Shown here one piece after another: positions 29,621-41,393 of a stretch of DNA of 64,000 nucleotides. The notes beneath the pieces are model-generated. The model made no database searches. It was not told the origin of the DNA and was given only the letters and a program-made list of their open reading frames with translations. The stretch comes from Albugo candida (taxonomy: Eukaryota; Oomycota; Peronosporomycetes; Albuginales; Albuginaceae), in contig CAJNAR010000179.1 of NCBI GenBank assembly GCA_905220665.1, positions 124,001 to 188,000 of the forward strand, given 5' to 3'. A program made the translations under genes and the position numbers. The stretch's first letter is position 1. The number at the start of each line of letters is the position of its first letter.

Positions 29621-30979
29621 TTCTAAGGTATTCGGCTAGAATACTTTTGCTTTCTTCCTTGAGAATTACGTCAAAACTTTATCAATTTCGTAACGTATCA
29701 CTAGCGACAATCATAATCTCCAACTCACATGCTTCATCGCTTTCTATCTCGGCTTAGACCAGAATCGTAACATAGAAGGTCTTTATCTACCACAAGAAAT
29801 GCAAGCTCGAGGTTTTTGTATCGTAATTTTACCGAAATGTTGTTATTTACAAGTTGTTTCTCGGGACATTCAAGGGCATTTAGGTATACTGGACAGAACA
29901 TTTCGAAAACGATCGCGAGGATGTATCTCTTCTTTATATGGACGGACCTGATAATTCCAGTGACGACAAAGACCTTGAAGATGCACATGAGGTCAATATT
30001 TGCGTATATTCCAAATGACCACACGGGACCGCATCGACGCTTCTATGTCTCTGACTCAGATAGAAAATTCTCGAATGATTTATCTAGCCACTACGGTCGT
30101 CAGGTTTCGACTTTTTTTTATTTGCCAATTCCACATATTGACGGAGATTGACGGGAGCCATGAGCCTAATTGAAGGTGTTTGTATACCAGAAAATACTAC
30201 TAACTACCTTCTCCATATGCCTTAACTATCTTAGCCTAGTCTACAAGCCTAGTCAGAAAAGGATGATGATATGATACCCAGCATTTATATCGTACACAAT
30301 CGATCAGCAATCAAAGCATCCGAAATGAAACTCGTGCGGATTGAACCGGGTGAAATTCGGAGGATCGTGCATAACACGCTACAGATTTTTTGTTTTTGGG
30401 TACGTTTGAGTACGCGTTCTTGTTGACAATGACGCCGAGTTGCTCGTCCGTAATAATGAAACTTTGAATTGATTGAGTCGTCATTGCAAGTATCAAACAT
30501 AATAACAGTAGTTATCGGACAATTTCTGTAAAGATTCCTGGTGCGTCGAATCTCCTCTGCCCATAGTATATTACCAGCGGGTCGGAATGGAACCTACAAC
30601 AAAGAAAGCATCTGTCGACTATTCAGAGAAAAGGGCGAAAGTATCTTCATGAAGCGATGAGGGTCTTGAGATCGGGCTGTTATAAATCGCTTACCGAGTC
30701 GGTTGTCGTAAAGATAGATTCACGCTAAATCCTATACTAAAACCAGCGTGTTTGGTTGGCCTCGTGTAAATGTTATTAGTGTCAGTCTTTGCGTGGGTCA
30801 GGAGTCTATTGACGATGATATAGACGTGCCGCATTTTTGATTCCGTTCCCGCTTCATTCTGGTGTTGCTTTAAGCGCTCTTGTGGTGGATAATGGCGGTT
30901 GAATGGAAACCGATCGGATATGTAACGTAGTCTAATCCGGAGACCACCACAACAAGACAAGGCATCGGAAAAAGAGGTG
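29621..30979. other. Unassigned spacer between unit A and the first Copia element
   Basis: Short frames occur on both strands, none with a recognised domain or conserved partner in the other units. The 29,930-30,010 stretch (acctgataattccagtgacg and onward) is open on the plus strand with an acidic read-out (DGPDNSSDDKDLEDAHE) and may be a remnant of another gene next to EMC7. Confidence 0.3.
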
Positions 30980-32660
30980 ACAGAAAAAGAACCGGTGCCG
31001 CATCGCGACCCAAAACTAAAAAAGAAGAAGACAAGCCAAGGACGGACGTGGCCTCGAGATGAGCATCGTACCCATTCGAAGGCAAGAAAGGAAGATGCGG
31101 AACGGAAGCATCAGTACAACATGGAACATAGTGCGAGGAAGGAGTTTGACGTAGTACAGCGTGCGTAAAGAAGATCCCAAAAGCTACGGACATGATATGC
31201 GTAGCAGTCGGAGCATATCGAACGTTACAAAGCGAGACTCGTGGCCTGGGGGAACGAGTAACGTTTCGGGGTCGACTATGGACTTACATTTGCCGCCGTT
31301 ATGGAGCTCAGTACCGTACAAGTGGTACTGGTTCTTGCAAGGAAATGGGGTGTGCCGGCGAGGCACGGGGACATCCCGAATGCCTTTGTAAAGGCAGATA
31401 AGGAAGAGCATTTGGAGATTTACCTGCGTATACCGCAAGGTAAGGAAATCCGCACAGAAGATATCCGGAAATTGGGTGCGGATACGCGGAGCCAAGTTGC
31501 ATTGCGTTTCAAGAAGTCACTATACGGACTTAAGCAGGCAGGAAGATTATGGAGCCAGCTACTTCATGGCAAACTGGAAGATGCAGGGTTGGGTTTGCAC
31601 GCTTTACTACGGACATGTGTTTGTACTGCAATTGATCGGGTTGCGAGATGATCGTCGTAGGGGTTTACGTCGATGATCTCCTGTCCACGGCATCGCTACA
31701 GACGCTAGTGGAAGACTTTTTTGCTACAATGGATACACTCTAAACAAAGGACCTCGGTGAAGTAATGAAATTTTTGGGAATGCGCGTTGAGCTAAGCGAA
31801 AAGGATGACTACACATGCTTGATTAGTAAGCGACTATTGAAGAACTCCTGGAGCAGCATGGATTGGCTAAAGCGAACGGGTACACATTCCAGCAGGAAAG
31901 GATAGAAATGAAGCTGAAGCGGGTGAGATGAAGTATCTGGTGACGGAAGGATTCACCAGGTGAGCCGCGTATCCGCTATTTTCAGTCTCTTGTTGCAAGT
32001 TTGTAATGGATTTCGCGCTGTACGCGTCTGGACATAACCTCCACCCTTCATAAGGCGACGCGAGGAGCTCACTAGCGGACTCTACAAGACTGGAAATTAG
32101 CGAAGAAGGTTGCTCACTATCTGAAGGGTACATAGGAGTTGAAGCTGTTCATGCAAATGAGTGCGTCGGACGCAGATGAGCTCTCGCTTGAGATTTGGAG
32201 TGACGCGGATTTTGCGAACGACATGCAAGATCGGAAGTCGGGTGGAGTGATTACGATGAATGTTGCGTTCATACAATGGATCTGCAAGAAGCATACTGGT
32301 GTATCCCTTTCCACCATGAAGGCTGGAATTACTTCAGCGTCTCACCTTGGACGGGAGCTTTTGGAGTTATGTGAGCTCGTGCGAGAGATTGGATTTATGG
32401 TCCGCGAGCCGATGACCATGAAGATGGACAACCAGGCAGCCTTTAAGCAGCTGGAGTCCGAAGACAGTATGACGAGCGCAAAACACGTGGATGTTCGAGT
32501 GAAGTTTATTCCAATTTCGGCAAAAGGGGAACTGTCGCTCCGTTGTACGTCGAATCACGAATGACGATGGCGGACCTCCTAACCAAAGCACTCTCGGCAC
32601 CGAGACTGATGGAATTGCGAGAGTTTTTTTGGCTTCGCTAACTGGAAGATCACAGTCACG
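30980..32660 (+). mobile_element. Decayed Ty1/Copia retrotransposon fragment (RT and RNase H)
   Basis: Reverse transcriptase pieces lie from about 31,210 onward: YKARLVAWGNEQRFGVDY, then HGDIPNAFVKADKEEHLEIY, KKSLYGLKQAGRLWSQLL, and the catalytic YVDD in VGVYVDDLLST at about 31,666. RNase H follows at 32,139-32,620: EIWSDADFANDMQDRKSGG, MKMDNQAAFKQLE, AKHVDVRVKFI, MADLLTKALSAPRLMELRE. Several stops and frame changes break it, and one RNase H acidic site (usually M-E-A-E) reads MKAGI. A purine-rich stretch at 32,668-32,681 followed by TGTAAG could be the start of the 3' LTR; the 5' LTR was not found. Confidence 0.85.
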
Positions 32661-35600
32661 AGGCGGTCGAGGAGGAGTGTAAGAATTTAAGGTTTAATTG
32701 CAAGAGCGAGAAACTGGTTTCGACCGCTTTTTTGAGATGAGTGTGCGGCATACCGGTAACTCAGTTAGACAAGAAGGATAGGTTATCAGAATGTCAAATA
32801 TCTTTTAATAGACGACTTTTCTTCACGAATTCATTCCTGTCTGATCAAAAAAAAGCGAGGTCTATGTAGTCAAAGTGTGCTTCTGCAATGGATAATAGAA
32901 CGCAAAATTCTACTTTGATATTTATTCGACGCACGCAGCGACAGCCACGAGCTCGGAGGCTTCCTATTTTTCATTGATGTAGCCCAACGTCTCTGACTGG
33001 GATCGAAGGGTGGGGCGATGTGGCCGAGTTATCTAAAGACGGTCGAGATGTATTGTAAAACGTTTCTATCAAAAGTGGAAAAGCAAGAAAAGAAAGCGTA
33101 CTATAGGTATATCCGTATCTAAAGTCGATGTTCGTAACTATTATAGCATCTTGCACACCTTGCAAATGAAAGAAGGGTGGGAACGGTTCTGTATATGTTT
33201 GATGCCTAAAAAAGGAACGGTGCTTCTACAAAGAAGTTGGCTCCAGCACATTGTGGCTTCTTTAGTATCACTTGAGCCAGCCAACTCCTTTTTTCTACAT
33301 ACTCAAAGAATACTTCCTACCGACTTACCCGCATACTTATACAACAGGATTAGTGCTATTTTTTGCGTGATATGTACACCTTATCACACCACAATGTAAG
33401 CCTATCCAAGGTTTTAGAGCTTGATCAAAGCGGAGATGAGACAATAATGTGCATGTAGTTGTTCTTAGTAGCTGCTCCTTCTAGTCGTTAAATAGTCGAT
33501 ATCAAGCGCCTCAAATCTGCACACTTGGAGGAGGGAAACACGTAACGTATATTACCAATCAAGCTGTGAGCACGCTCGTGGCAGCAGAACAAACGCAACA
33601 AGCATGTGTGTCTAAGGATTCCACCCCATTCAGGGGGTCATATTTGTATGGTCGTGTGAAAGCTCATTTCTCATACCGTGAAGATAGGATTACAACTAGG
33701 AAATTAGCGACATGCTAGGGCTGCCGTCTAGACGAGAATTTATGCTCATTGTCAGTGCTTGCGATTCAATTCCGAAAGGTTCATATGCTTGCGGACAAGC
33801 TCGTACGACCTCAGATTTTGCTGCAATCCGACTATCATGTATTGGCTGATACAATCCTGACGAGAACTTTCCCGCTAGTCGTAGATCACTAGTCCCTTTC
33901 TTTACGAATGCTGCAAAGACTCCAATTAAGCACATTTGATTTGAGGTTACGAGTCATGAAATCGATACATGAAGGTTGCTGACGCTCGTACACGATTATG
34001 AAGTAGTACTGTAGTTGAATGGTCAATTTCTATCTATCGTGAGTACGTTCATTGAACATCCTCATCTTTTTTGCAACTCACACACGAAGTCTCACTCGCA
34101 TGTACGCACCAATATGCTGAACGAGCAGTACATATTGTGATGGTGCCATGCTCCTCCGTCTGTACAGTCTATTGGCGAAATATCAATAGGTCATCAAACC
34201 CCAAGCATCGATTGGATCACCAATAAGTCTCCAATGGATTGATTCAGCAGTTGTTTCGTGGCAGGATAATTCTCTTTTGCTCTTGCAGTACTAGATACGA
34301 TAGAAGACGCTATGGCTAAACAGATTAGCTACATGTACCGTGCTAAGAGTCAATTATGGTTTCTGGTAAGCGGTGCATACAAGTTGCATTGATTTACGAC
34401 CCTCAGCCATGTCAATAAAATACTTTACTGCAAATTATGAAAAGAAATTGGAGTTTGTGTGACATTACACAATTTTACAGGATACTTTTGTGTTCCAGCT
34501 ATTATGAAACAGGTATTTCTTGATAGGATTTGGCACATTCTTTTCGAGTTTCTAGCACGATAAATTTAAAAGTCACATACAGAAAGTGATTAATAAGCAC
34601 CTTCATGCGACATTTCTCCAATTCGATCGAGCTAGAGTTGAAAAATGTGATCCCATTTTTATAAGATATCGTCTCCATGTCGCCATCTTCTTCCAGATCA
34701 GTGGAGTTACCACAATCATCTGCGCTTGTAACGTTTAGATGTGTTTCGACAAATGAAATGGCCAGCACATAATGTCCTCAATATCGAGTCCAAAGATAAA
34801 GATCGTTTAGACTCCAGTACGCCATCTCAATTACTTTCCATCGGCTTTTTACAGGGCTTCTAGCCTCAGAAGTGGGGTAATTTTGCGTCAATAAAAGTAA
34901 CCGCGATGATATACTCTCCCAATCTTATTGGCTGTGTAAAAGATGGATATAAAGCCATCCGCTAATTGCAGAATTCTTTGACATATTTTAGAATATACGT
35001 GTCGTGGAAATGAACTTGGAATTCGTCGCACATTTGCGCTGGACAGATATACGAAAAGAATTAAGCTTGACCATTATCTTTGATCTTTTATGTGTACACA
35101 CTCACACTATTTACACTGGTATCAGTTCGATGTACTTTGTCAAGGATTTCATTACACTGTTTATCTGGTTCTTTAACTACCTTCCTTATCCTATCATGAG
35201 CCCCTGACCGTGTGAATATCACTTAAGTCTGTACTGTACACAGCTTTGCTCCATCACGTCGATAATTTATCACCAGAGGCCCCTGCGTCAGATCACATTG
35301 TGTGAATAATAGAAATCGACACGGCCCAATACTGTCAATGACAAAAGATGGCGTCTTTTACAACAAATCACGGGTTATGCGTGCGCTCACCAAGTATCGA
35401 TATCAATTCATCGTTGGCAGTGTATTCATTGGATAAGAAGCATCTGGAAACTATGCGGAAATCTTCGTTGCAATCATGGGTCAACTTGTGGCTGGCTGTG
35501 ATTAAAATTTTTTATAAATCTATTTACCATTTGAGGCGTCTAAGACACTACTCGTGTGGAGAATATGGATCTGATTCGACAGTACAAATTTCATTTGATA

Positions 35601-36727
35601 GTACCGCTCTTACGTGAGGTACAACTGCGACCCAGCACCGCCATCTTATTTATGTACACTCAACAGCTACCATTTTGAATGTTCTTCTCAGCTGCGTGTG
35701 TCCCGGTGTCGACGATCGGATTTACGATGTTGTTGGCAAACTGCTGCATAGCGTGCAATGCCAATCGCATTCAATGTACACTTATGGTTCCGAGCATTCA
35801 AAATAGATCACTAACCTCTTGATCGTATATCCTATGTTGGAACGCGGACGTTCACATTGTTTAGCATGAAACGTGTGATTCTTTAAAGCAGCCAAGTATC
35901 TGCTGGCTAGCAACCCTACCAGAAAGAGCACGAGAATGACTGCAAAGTCAGATAGTGCTGCTTCCCGTGCTTTCATCAATACTTCGTGTTGAGGAATGAA
36001 AAATTAGAAGAAGGATGGAACGGTGAGTAGCCCATTTAGGGTGCATGTGAATGGAGAATCAAGTCAGACAAGGATGAAGTCAGCTTGGATGATGAAAAGG
36101 AGACTCATGCAGAGAGAAGTCGCTCGTATCAGCAAAGCAAGGAATGACATCTTCAATGGCAGTGTGGAAGGATTAAACAAATGCATCATTTATTGTCGGC
36201 AGACAAGTATGAACATTTTATTATTGGGGCTTGTGGTTGAATATGGCTTGCCTGAAGAGAATATCTCATACAGGAACGCAACCTCCGTTCGACGATGTCA
36301 ATCATTGTGGATTAAGAAAGAATGACGAGTTTAGTCTCAAAAACGGAATATGGCCGCGATTTGATGTACATGCATTGTGAAAAGAAAAGCGATTCGTGGA
36401 AGAATACATCAGGTCAGCAAGCATCAAAATCTTCCGCTGTATATACAATGGGCCACCTTCTTTCACGTTTGAAGTCCGAAACGCATTTGGACCCAAAGTC
36501 ATACGTCTCAGCGTTCGTGTGAGCTCCGGCCAAGACGTCGCTTCTCTACACAATTCCGTGCGGCCATTGCTTGTGCTATGGGTGTACCACCGAGAATCAT
36601 CTAAAATTTTTACTTGAAACTCTCTATTTCATGCAAAAACAGTGGCATAGGAAATAAGACACACCCGTACTTCGAATAGAGCTTGCAATGTATATTGATG
36701 ATAGTGATTAGTCGGTACTAGATGGAT

Positions 36728-37786
36728 CTATGTACCAGTCTTTATATTTTCCCCATTCTCGTCGGTTGTTTTGATGATTCTGACGGACCAATTTTTCTCT
36801 GTCACCACTTCAAACATCAGGTAGGCAACCCTCAGAAATGAGATACCGAGTATCCACACATTCTCTATGTTTGAGTTCTCGAATAGAAGAGTACACGTGT
36901 CCCCATTCTCGATGACTGAATGTGCCGGATTCATTATAATAATGAACGGCAATTTGACATACCAAAGTAATTTAAAAGTGAGCTCGATGTCCGCTGAAAA
37001 TTCATATTCATTTCGTGTATGCATGATTTCGCAAGGTACCTTGTAGCGACCATTCTTCAAAGTCCATGGAATTTTGCGTGCAGACAAGAGGACTCCTATT
37101 CTGCTGAATGTCTCGGGCGGAACTTGGGTGGCTTCGTTAGCAAGGTGAATATTTAAACTTTGAGACTCATAATTTGAGTGGAGGAATGTGATATGAAATG
37201 GATTGGTGAATTCTTCTCTCAACATCGTCTCTTGAGTTGATGCTGGCTCCTGCGGTACTCTTCCAAACTCAAGTATCGGATCCGATTGCGTTAACCATTC
37301 AACCGTGAAAAGCCCGTAACTCTGGAAAATATAAGCATTCGGATCGATAGCGGTGAACGGGGTATCGTAGAATCCTTTCGTTTTGTACAACTGTTTCAAG
37401 GAATTGCAACTCATCTTCCAGCCGATGCGGTGTGTGTATAACATTTGCCTATATAGCAAAACACTTCTTGCCTTCACACCGTTTAATTGATAGAACGGAA
37501 GTTGTTGCTCCTCAGCATCGAGTTCTTCCCAAACCGAATTAGGAACTGATTCCTTCGGACTGATAAAAGTCAGCGTATAAACATCCCCCTTTTTGCATAC
37601 GAGAGCTGCATCGCTGGAGAATTTTACATCAGGGGATATATTAAGCTTGAATCCTCTATGAAATTTCTTTGAACCAGCCGATGATGTATGGACCATATTC
37701 ACGTGAATCGCACTCACAAAAGGGTCCCGTGGATGAAAGACTCCCACCACGGCAAGACCAAACGTTTTAAGAGAGCGGCTTTTCAT
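36728..37786 (-). CDS. Secreted protein of a three-member family, pepsin-fold-like, copy B
   Basis: A 352-residue frame starts at ATG 37786 and begins with a moderately hydrophobic segment (LKTFGLAVVGVFHPRDPF) in the place of the signal peptide in A and C; proline and charged residues make secretion less certain here. Shared blocks are KKFHRGFKLNISPDVKF, HRIGWKMSCNSL, KGFYDTPFTAIDPNAYIFQ, ANEATQVPPETFSRIG and NVWILGISFLRVAYLMF. The C-terminal part again resembles a pepsin C-lobe without the catalytic D-T/S-G. It is more like copy A than like C. The frame is intact despite lying between transposon remnants, which suggests some selection or recent duplication. Confidence 0.66.
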   Translation of the reverse strand: MKSRSLKTFGLAVVGVFHPRDPFVSAIHVNMVHTSSAGSKKFHRGFKLNISPDVKFSSDAALVCKKGDVYTLTFISPKESVPNSVWEELDAEEQQLPFYQLNGVKARSVLLYRQMLYTHRIGWKMSCNSLKQLYKTKGFYDTPFTAIDPNAYIFQSYGLFTVEWLTQSDPILEFGRVPQEPASTQETMLREEFTNPFHITFLHSNYESQSLNIHLANEATQVPPETFSRIGVLLSARKIPWTLKNGRYKVPCEIMHTRNEYEFSADIELTFKLLWYVKLPFIIIMNPAHSVIENGDTCTLLFENSNIENVWILGISFLRVAYLMFEVVTEKNWSVRIIKTTDENGENIKTGT

Positions 37787-37914
37787 TATTTCTCTTTGTC
37801 AATTATCAAAAACTGATGAAATAACAGCACTTTAAACTCGTGGAAATAAAGAATTGCCTTACGACTTGGCACGATGTGGGACTCTAAAATTGCGACATTG
37901 GTTTGTATCAATTC

Positions 37915-38210
37915 TACGATCAGATAAGGTAGCTCACCTCGAAACGTTTATACGATGACAACTTTTTCAAATTAGAAACGCTTCTGCAGGGTTAGAGAAT
38001 TGATCACAAGCGAGTTGACTAAGATGATTACCTCGATAACGTTATAGACTGACAACATTTGTAACCCAAGCTTGGTAATTTAAGACCGGACCGTGCCTTT
38101 CAGGGTCCAGAATGCACAACGAACGACTGCATTTCTGTGCACCACCTCGGAAAACTTATAGTTGCAACTTTAGAATGCTAAATTTGTATCATACAAAGAG
38201 ACGTAACTTT
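37915..38210 (-). repeat. Tandem array of about 3 imperfect ~110-bp units upstream of copy B
   Basis: Units related to those at 25,020-25,445 (cacctcggaaaacttatag, caacttt, aaatttgtat, gagacg and tail) can be read three times here, more diverged than in A and C. The array sits just 5' of the copy B gene. Confidence 0.65.
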
Positions 38211-38289
38211 AGGGTTTAGGCTGAAGGTGTCTATATTACTAGAATTAGACAGACTGACTTCTCTAGTTGCCTAGGCTATCTTAAATAAC

Positions 38290-40626
38290 ATATATACATT
38301 TAAAAAACGTTTCGTGAAATACCTGTGAGAGATGATTCTCGTGGATAATCTAGTATCGCAGTAGCCTCAGCACCCTTAATACGAGACTGTGTCCAGCTTG
38401 TAAATGCTGTGAAGAAAAAGTTGTAAAAATGGTCCAAAAGTACCGTAATTTGCAAATTGGTGTGCACCACACTAGGCGGAACAATGCCATCCAACTAGGA
38501 CTAGGGTCTGAGTTGCACTTGGATTTTGGACTTGTCTGTGCCGTACCCGCAGTAATGATCTTCGGCTTCTAAAAAATCCACCAAATGATCCTTGCTGTAC
38601 TAGTTGATCCAGCACCTTTGCAAGCCGACTGCGTTCGTGTTGGTCGTAACACTGCCTACGAAAGTACCGAACGTGCGCACTAAACGTGGTGTAAATGACG
38701 GAAAGTGCTGGAACTGTCGGAGTTGCTGATCGCTGATCGAACAAACGACGATTCCGATCTATCCAGACGAAGTGCAGTGTCACCGCTTTCAATGCAAGCC
38801 ATAAATCTGCGATAATGTCGAAATAGTCTTTCCAATCCGACCGTAGTGGTGGTACAATTGCACATGCAATATGCGTCCAACGTGGACGAGAGGAGAAGAA
38901 CTGATCCCAACTAGGGAGTAACTCCCTCCATAATTGCGCCGTGTGATCGCACTCTTAAAAGAGATGTTGATCGGATTCCACTGCCCCACACGAAGGCTGC
39001 GTGCACAATATAATGTCGGGCTGAATATCCTTTAAGAACCAGAAACGAGATCGAACTGGCAGCATTCGGAAGGCTAGACGAAACTGTAGATCTTCGTAAA
39101 TAGGCAATACACGTTTTCGAAGATGTCGTGATGTAGCCATAAAAGTTCGAACTCGTTCTGAATCCAGTGCGTCCGATCTCTCCCGTGATGACCAATGTGT
39201 CGACATCGGATGACTCTTGGTTGGTTCGGGTGGTTTCCAGACGATTCGTGAGAGTTGTGAGCGTGAAATAGATGGAAAATAATGTTTCCTTTCCGTGCTT
39301 TTTACTCCCACATAAAATGATCTGCCACTTGTGGTTGTTGTAATCCAAGTGATGATACCAATCGTCGAGTGGATACGCTGGAGAATCTGAGTGACTTCAT
39401 TGTAAAGTCGACTCAGCAACTTTTCTTCAGCCATTTCCGATGAATTTAGATCTTTGTCGCTGTAATTACTGTCGACGAAAGCTTCCTTCGTTCACCAGGT
39501 TTCGATTTCTCGAAAAAAGTGTTCGAGGCTTCGGATCTCGAAAGTAAAGCGAGCGATTTTACGAAATATTCGATGTGGTTCGTCCACCATGCCAAGATTG
39601 CACCAGACGTTTTGCGTATTCAGATTACGAGTCACAGCTTCATAATGTAATTCTCGGTGGCGGTGGAACCACATCGGTTGTTCTATGTAGTACTGACGGC
39701 GTCAAAGAACTGTCAAATCTGCAATTGCAATGCTCCAATCGATCTGATGCTACATTTCAAATGATAATTCCACCAAGAAGATGTGCTTCCCCATTAGAGC
39801 TTTTTACCATGTCGATGTGGTGCAATGATGAATATATCCATCGTCTTGTGTGGTCGAAAGGAAGGTTGAATAAGTTGTAATAATACCATCGAAGCCGTTG
39901 TCCCAATTCTTAGGAATAAATGTGGACGCATCGGATGCGGGCCGCTGAAGGTATTCAATACGTTGTAGCTTCAGCCGTCCCACAAAAAAGGGAATTTGTA
40001 GTTCACCATCTTGTCAGCGAAGATATAAAAACTCTTTGCTGATCAGGTGAACGTGTGTCGAACCTTTCTGATGTTTCCGACCAAGCACAAATCGATTTAA
40101 CATCGACTGACATTATCGAATAGTCTCCGCTGGTATGTCTACGTGCATCGTGTAATGCCAAAGACGTGATGAAATCACCGTCTGCGCCACCAGTAGTCGA
40201 ACACGGACAGCAAGTGATCGTGGAAACCTTACACCAAACCCGTCGTAAAAACGCTTGTCGAGAGTTGAATTAACCATCGAATGAGTTTGTGTCTGGCCGA
40301 ACAGAATATTCATATACTTGACCGAATCTTCCGGACCCATTGTGGTCAAATTAAGAATGCGTGGACATGGCATGGTTCGATTAAACGAGATCAACGATGA
40401 TTTGCTCAAGTTGAATTTCGCACCAGATCCATCGCAATAGACTTGAACGAGTTCGAGCTGCGTCAAAACACCATTTCGTGTCTCTGAAAGCAATGTCGAA
40501 TCTTCCTCAAAAATTTGGCTAGCTGCGACAACCGTGCCATTGATCCAAATACCATGTTCTCCATGTTGGTGAAGTAGATTCCCAAAAGGTTCGATCGTCA
40601 TTGGAGAAGTAATGCTGAGAGAGGAA
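38290..40626 (-). mobile_element. 5'-truncated LINE fragment (end of RT through C-terminal zinc-type region)
   Basis: On the minus strand this region matches the large LINE at about 62,110-64,000 and continues about 430 bp past what the window shows of it. It begins inside the RT domain (after QGDPLS) with ADDST-type residues changed to FEEDSTLLSETRNGV, and contains the QVYCDGSGAKFNLSKSS, GPEDSVKYM, MWFHRHRELHYEA and RMLPVRSRFWFLKDIQPD segments in broken frames. Where the other copy has a stop after TIEP, this one reads through (EPFGNLLHQHGEHGIW), so the two carry different lesions. Its 3' end near 38,290 has no visible poly(A). Confidence 0.8.
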
Positions 40627-40628
40627 CA

Positions 40629-41393
40629 CCTATTGGCGAAGAACAAGACGGAGAAGACGAAGGTAGTTTACTACCAGGTGACATTGATGATAAATCAGAA
40701 CGACCGACTGTGAAGATGTTTCGATCGGTCATTGGAAGCCTCCTGTGGTTGTCTCGATGCATGAGACCAGACATTGCATTCGCTGTGCACCGTGCCCGAC
40801 GGCGAGCGCACGCGCCGAGATATCGCGATCGGCGGTGGACAAAGAGAATCGTTCGGTAGTTGAAGGGAACCGTCGAACTGAAGTTTAACTTGGACGGAAC
40901 ACTTGGAGCCGATAGTTCACAAGAAGTCGTTCTAGAAGGCTACAGCGACGCGGATTACGCGGCAGACTGCGCGGATCGAAAATCGGCAAGTGTAGGGGTT
41001 ATATGTTTAAATGGTATAGTTGTCGGTCAGACGTGCCGATAACAGGTAAGGGCGGTGTTATCCGCAATGGAGGCCGAGTTTGTAGATGCATCGCAGGTGG
41101 TGAGTGATTTGCTAGGACTCGACGAATTGCTTGCCGAAATTGATGTGCGCGTTTCAAAGCCGATGCCGATGCATGTCGACAATCAAGCTGCGATCAAGCA
41201 AATACAAGGTGAAGACAGCGCAGGAAGAGCAAAACACATCGTAGAACGTCTTAAGTTCATCAAGGATTACAGCAAGAAAAAGAGAATCAAGGTGGTTGAT
41301 TGCGAGCCGCGCTTCATGCGAGCTGACCTCCTCGCCACGACATTCGCTGCGCCACGGTTGGCAGAGCTGCGCGAGATGATTTCGCTGGTTTAA
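40629..41393 (+). mobile_element. Ty1/Copia fragment (RNase H end), abutting the LINE fragment
   Basis: Plus-strand pieces read TVKMFRSVIGSLLWLSRCMRPDIAFAV (a Copia post-RT motif), EGYSDADYAADCADRKSA, then after a stop at 41,040 AVLSAMEAEFVDASQ, HVDNQAAIKQIQGEDS, AKHIVERLKFIKDY and a terminal RLAELREMISLV. The three RNase H acidic sites (SDADY, MEAEF, VDNQAA) are all still readable. The left edge joins the LINE fragment within a few bases at about 40,627. A purine-rich gggaaggag at 41,403 followed by TGTTGA could be the LTR start. Confidence 0.82.

Larger units (their letters stand above)
32850..38225. repeat. Repeat unit B
   Basis: The left arm (about 32,860-34,380) matches unit C from about 50,010 (for example caaagtgtgcttctgcaatgg and ctttcccgctagt). 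The middle matches both A and C. The secreted gene and its tandem array form the right end, near 38,225, where a LINE lies against it; ESF1 and EMC7 remnants are absent, so this copy is shorter on that side. No intact gene besides the secreted one was recognised. Coding-like fragments at 33,010-33,130 (also in C) and 34,502-34,768 (minus) could not be identified. Confidence 0.68.
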
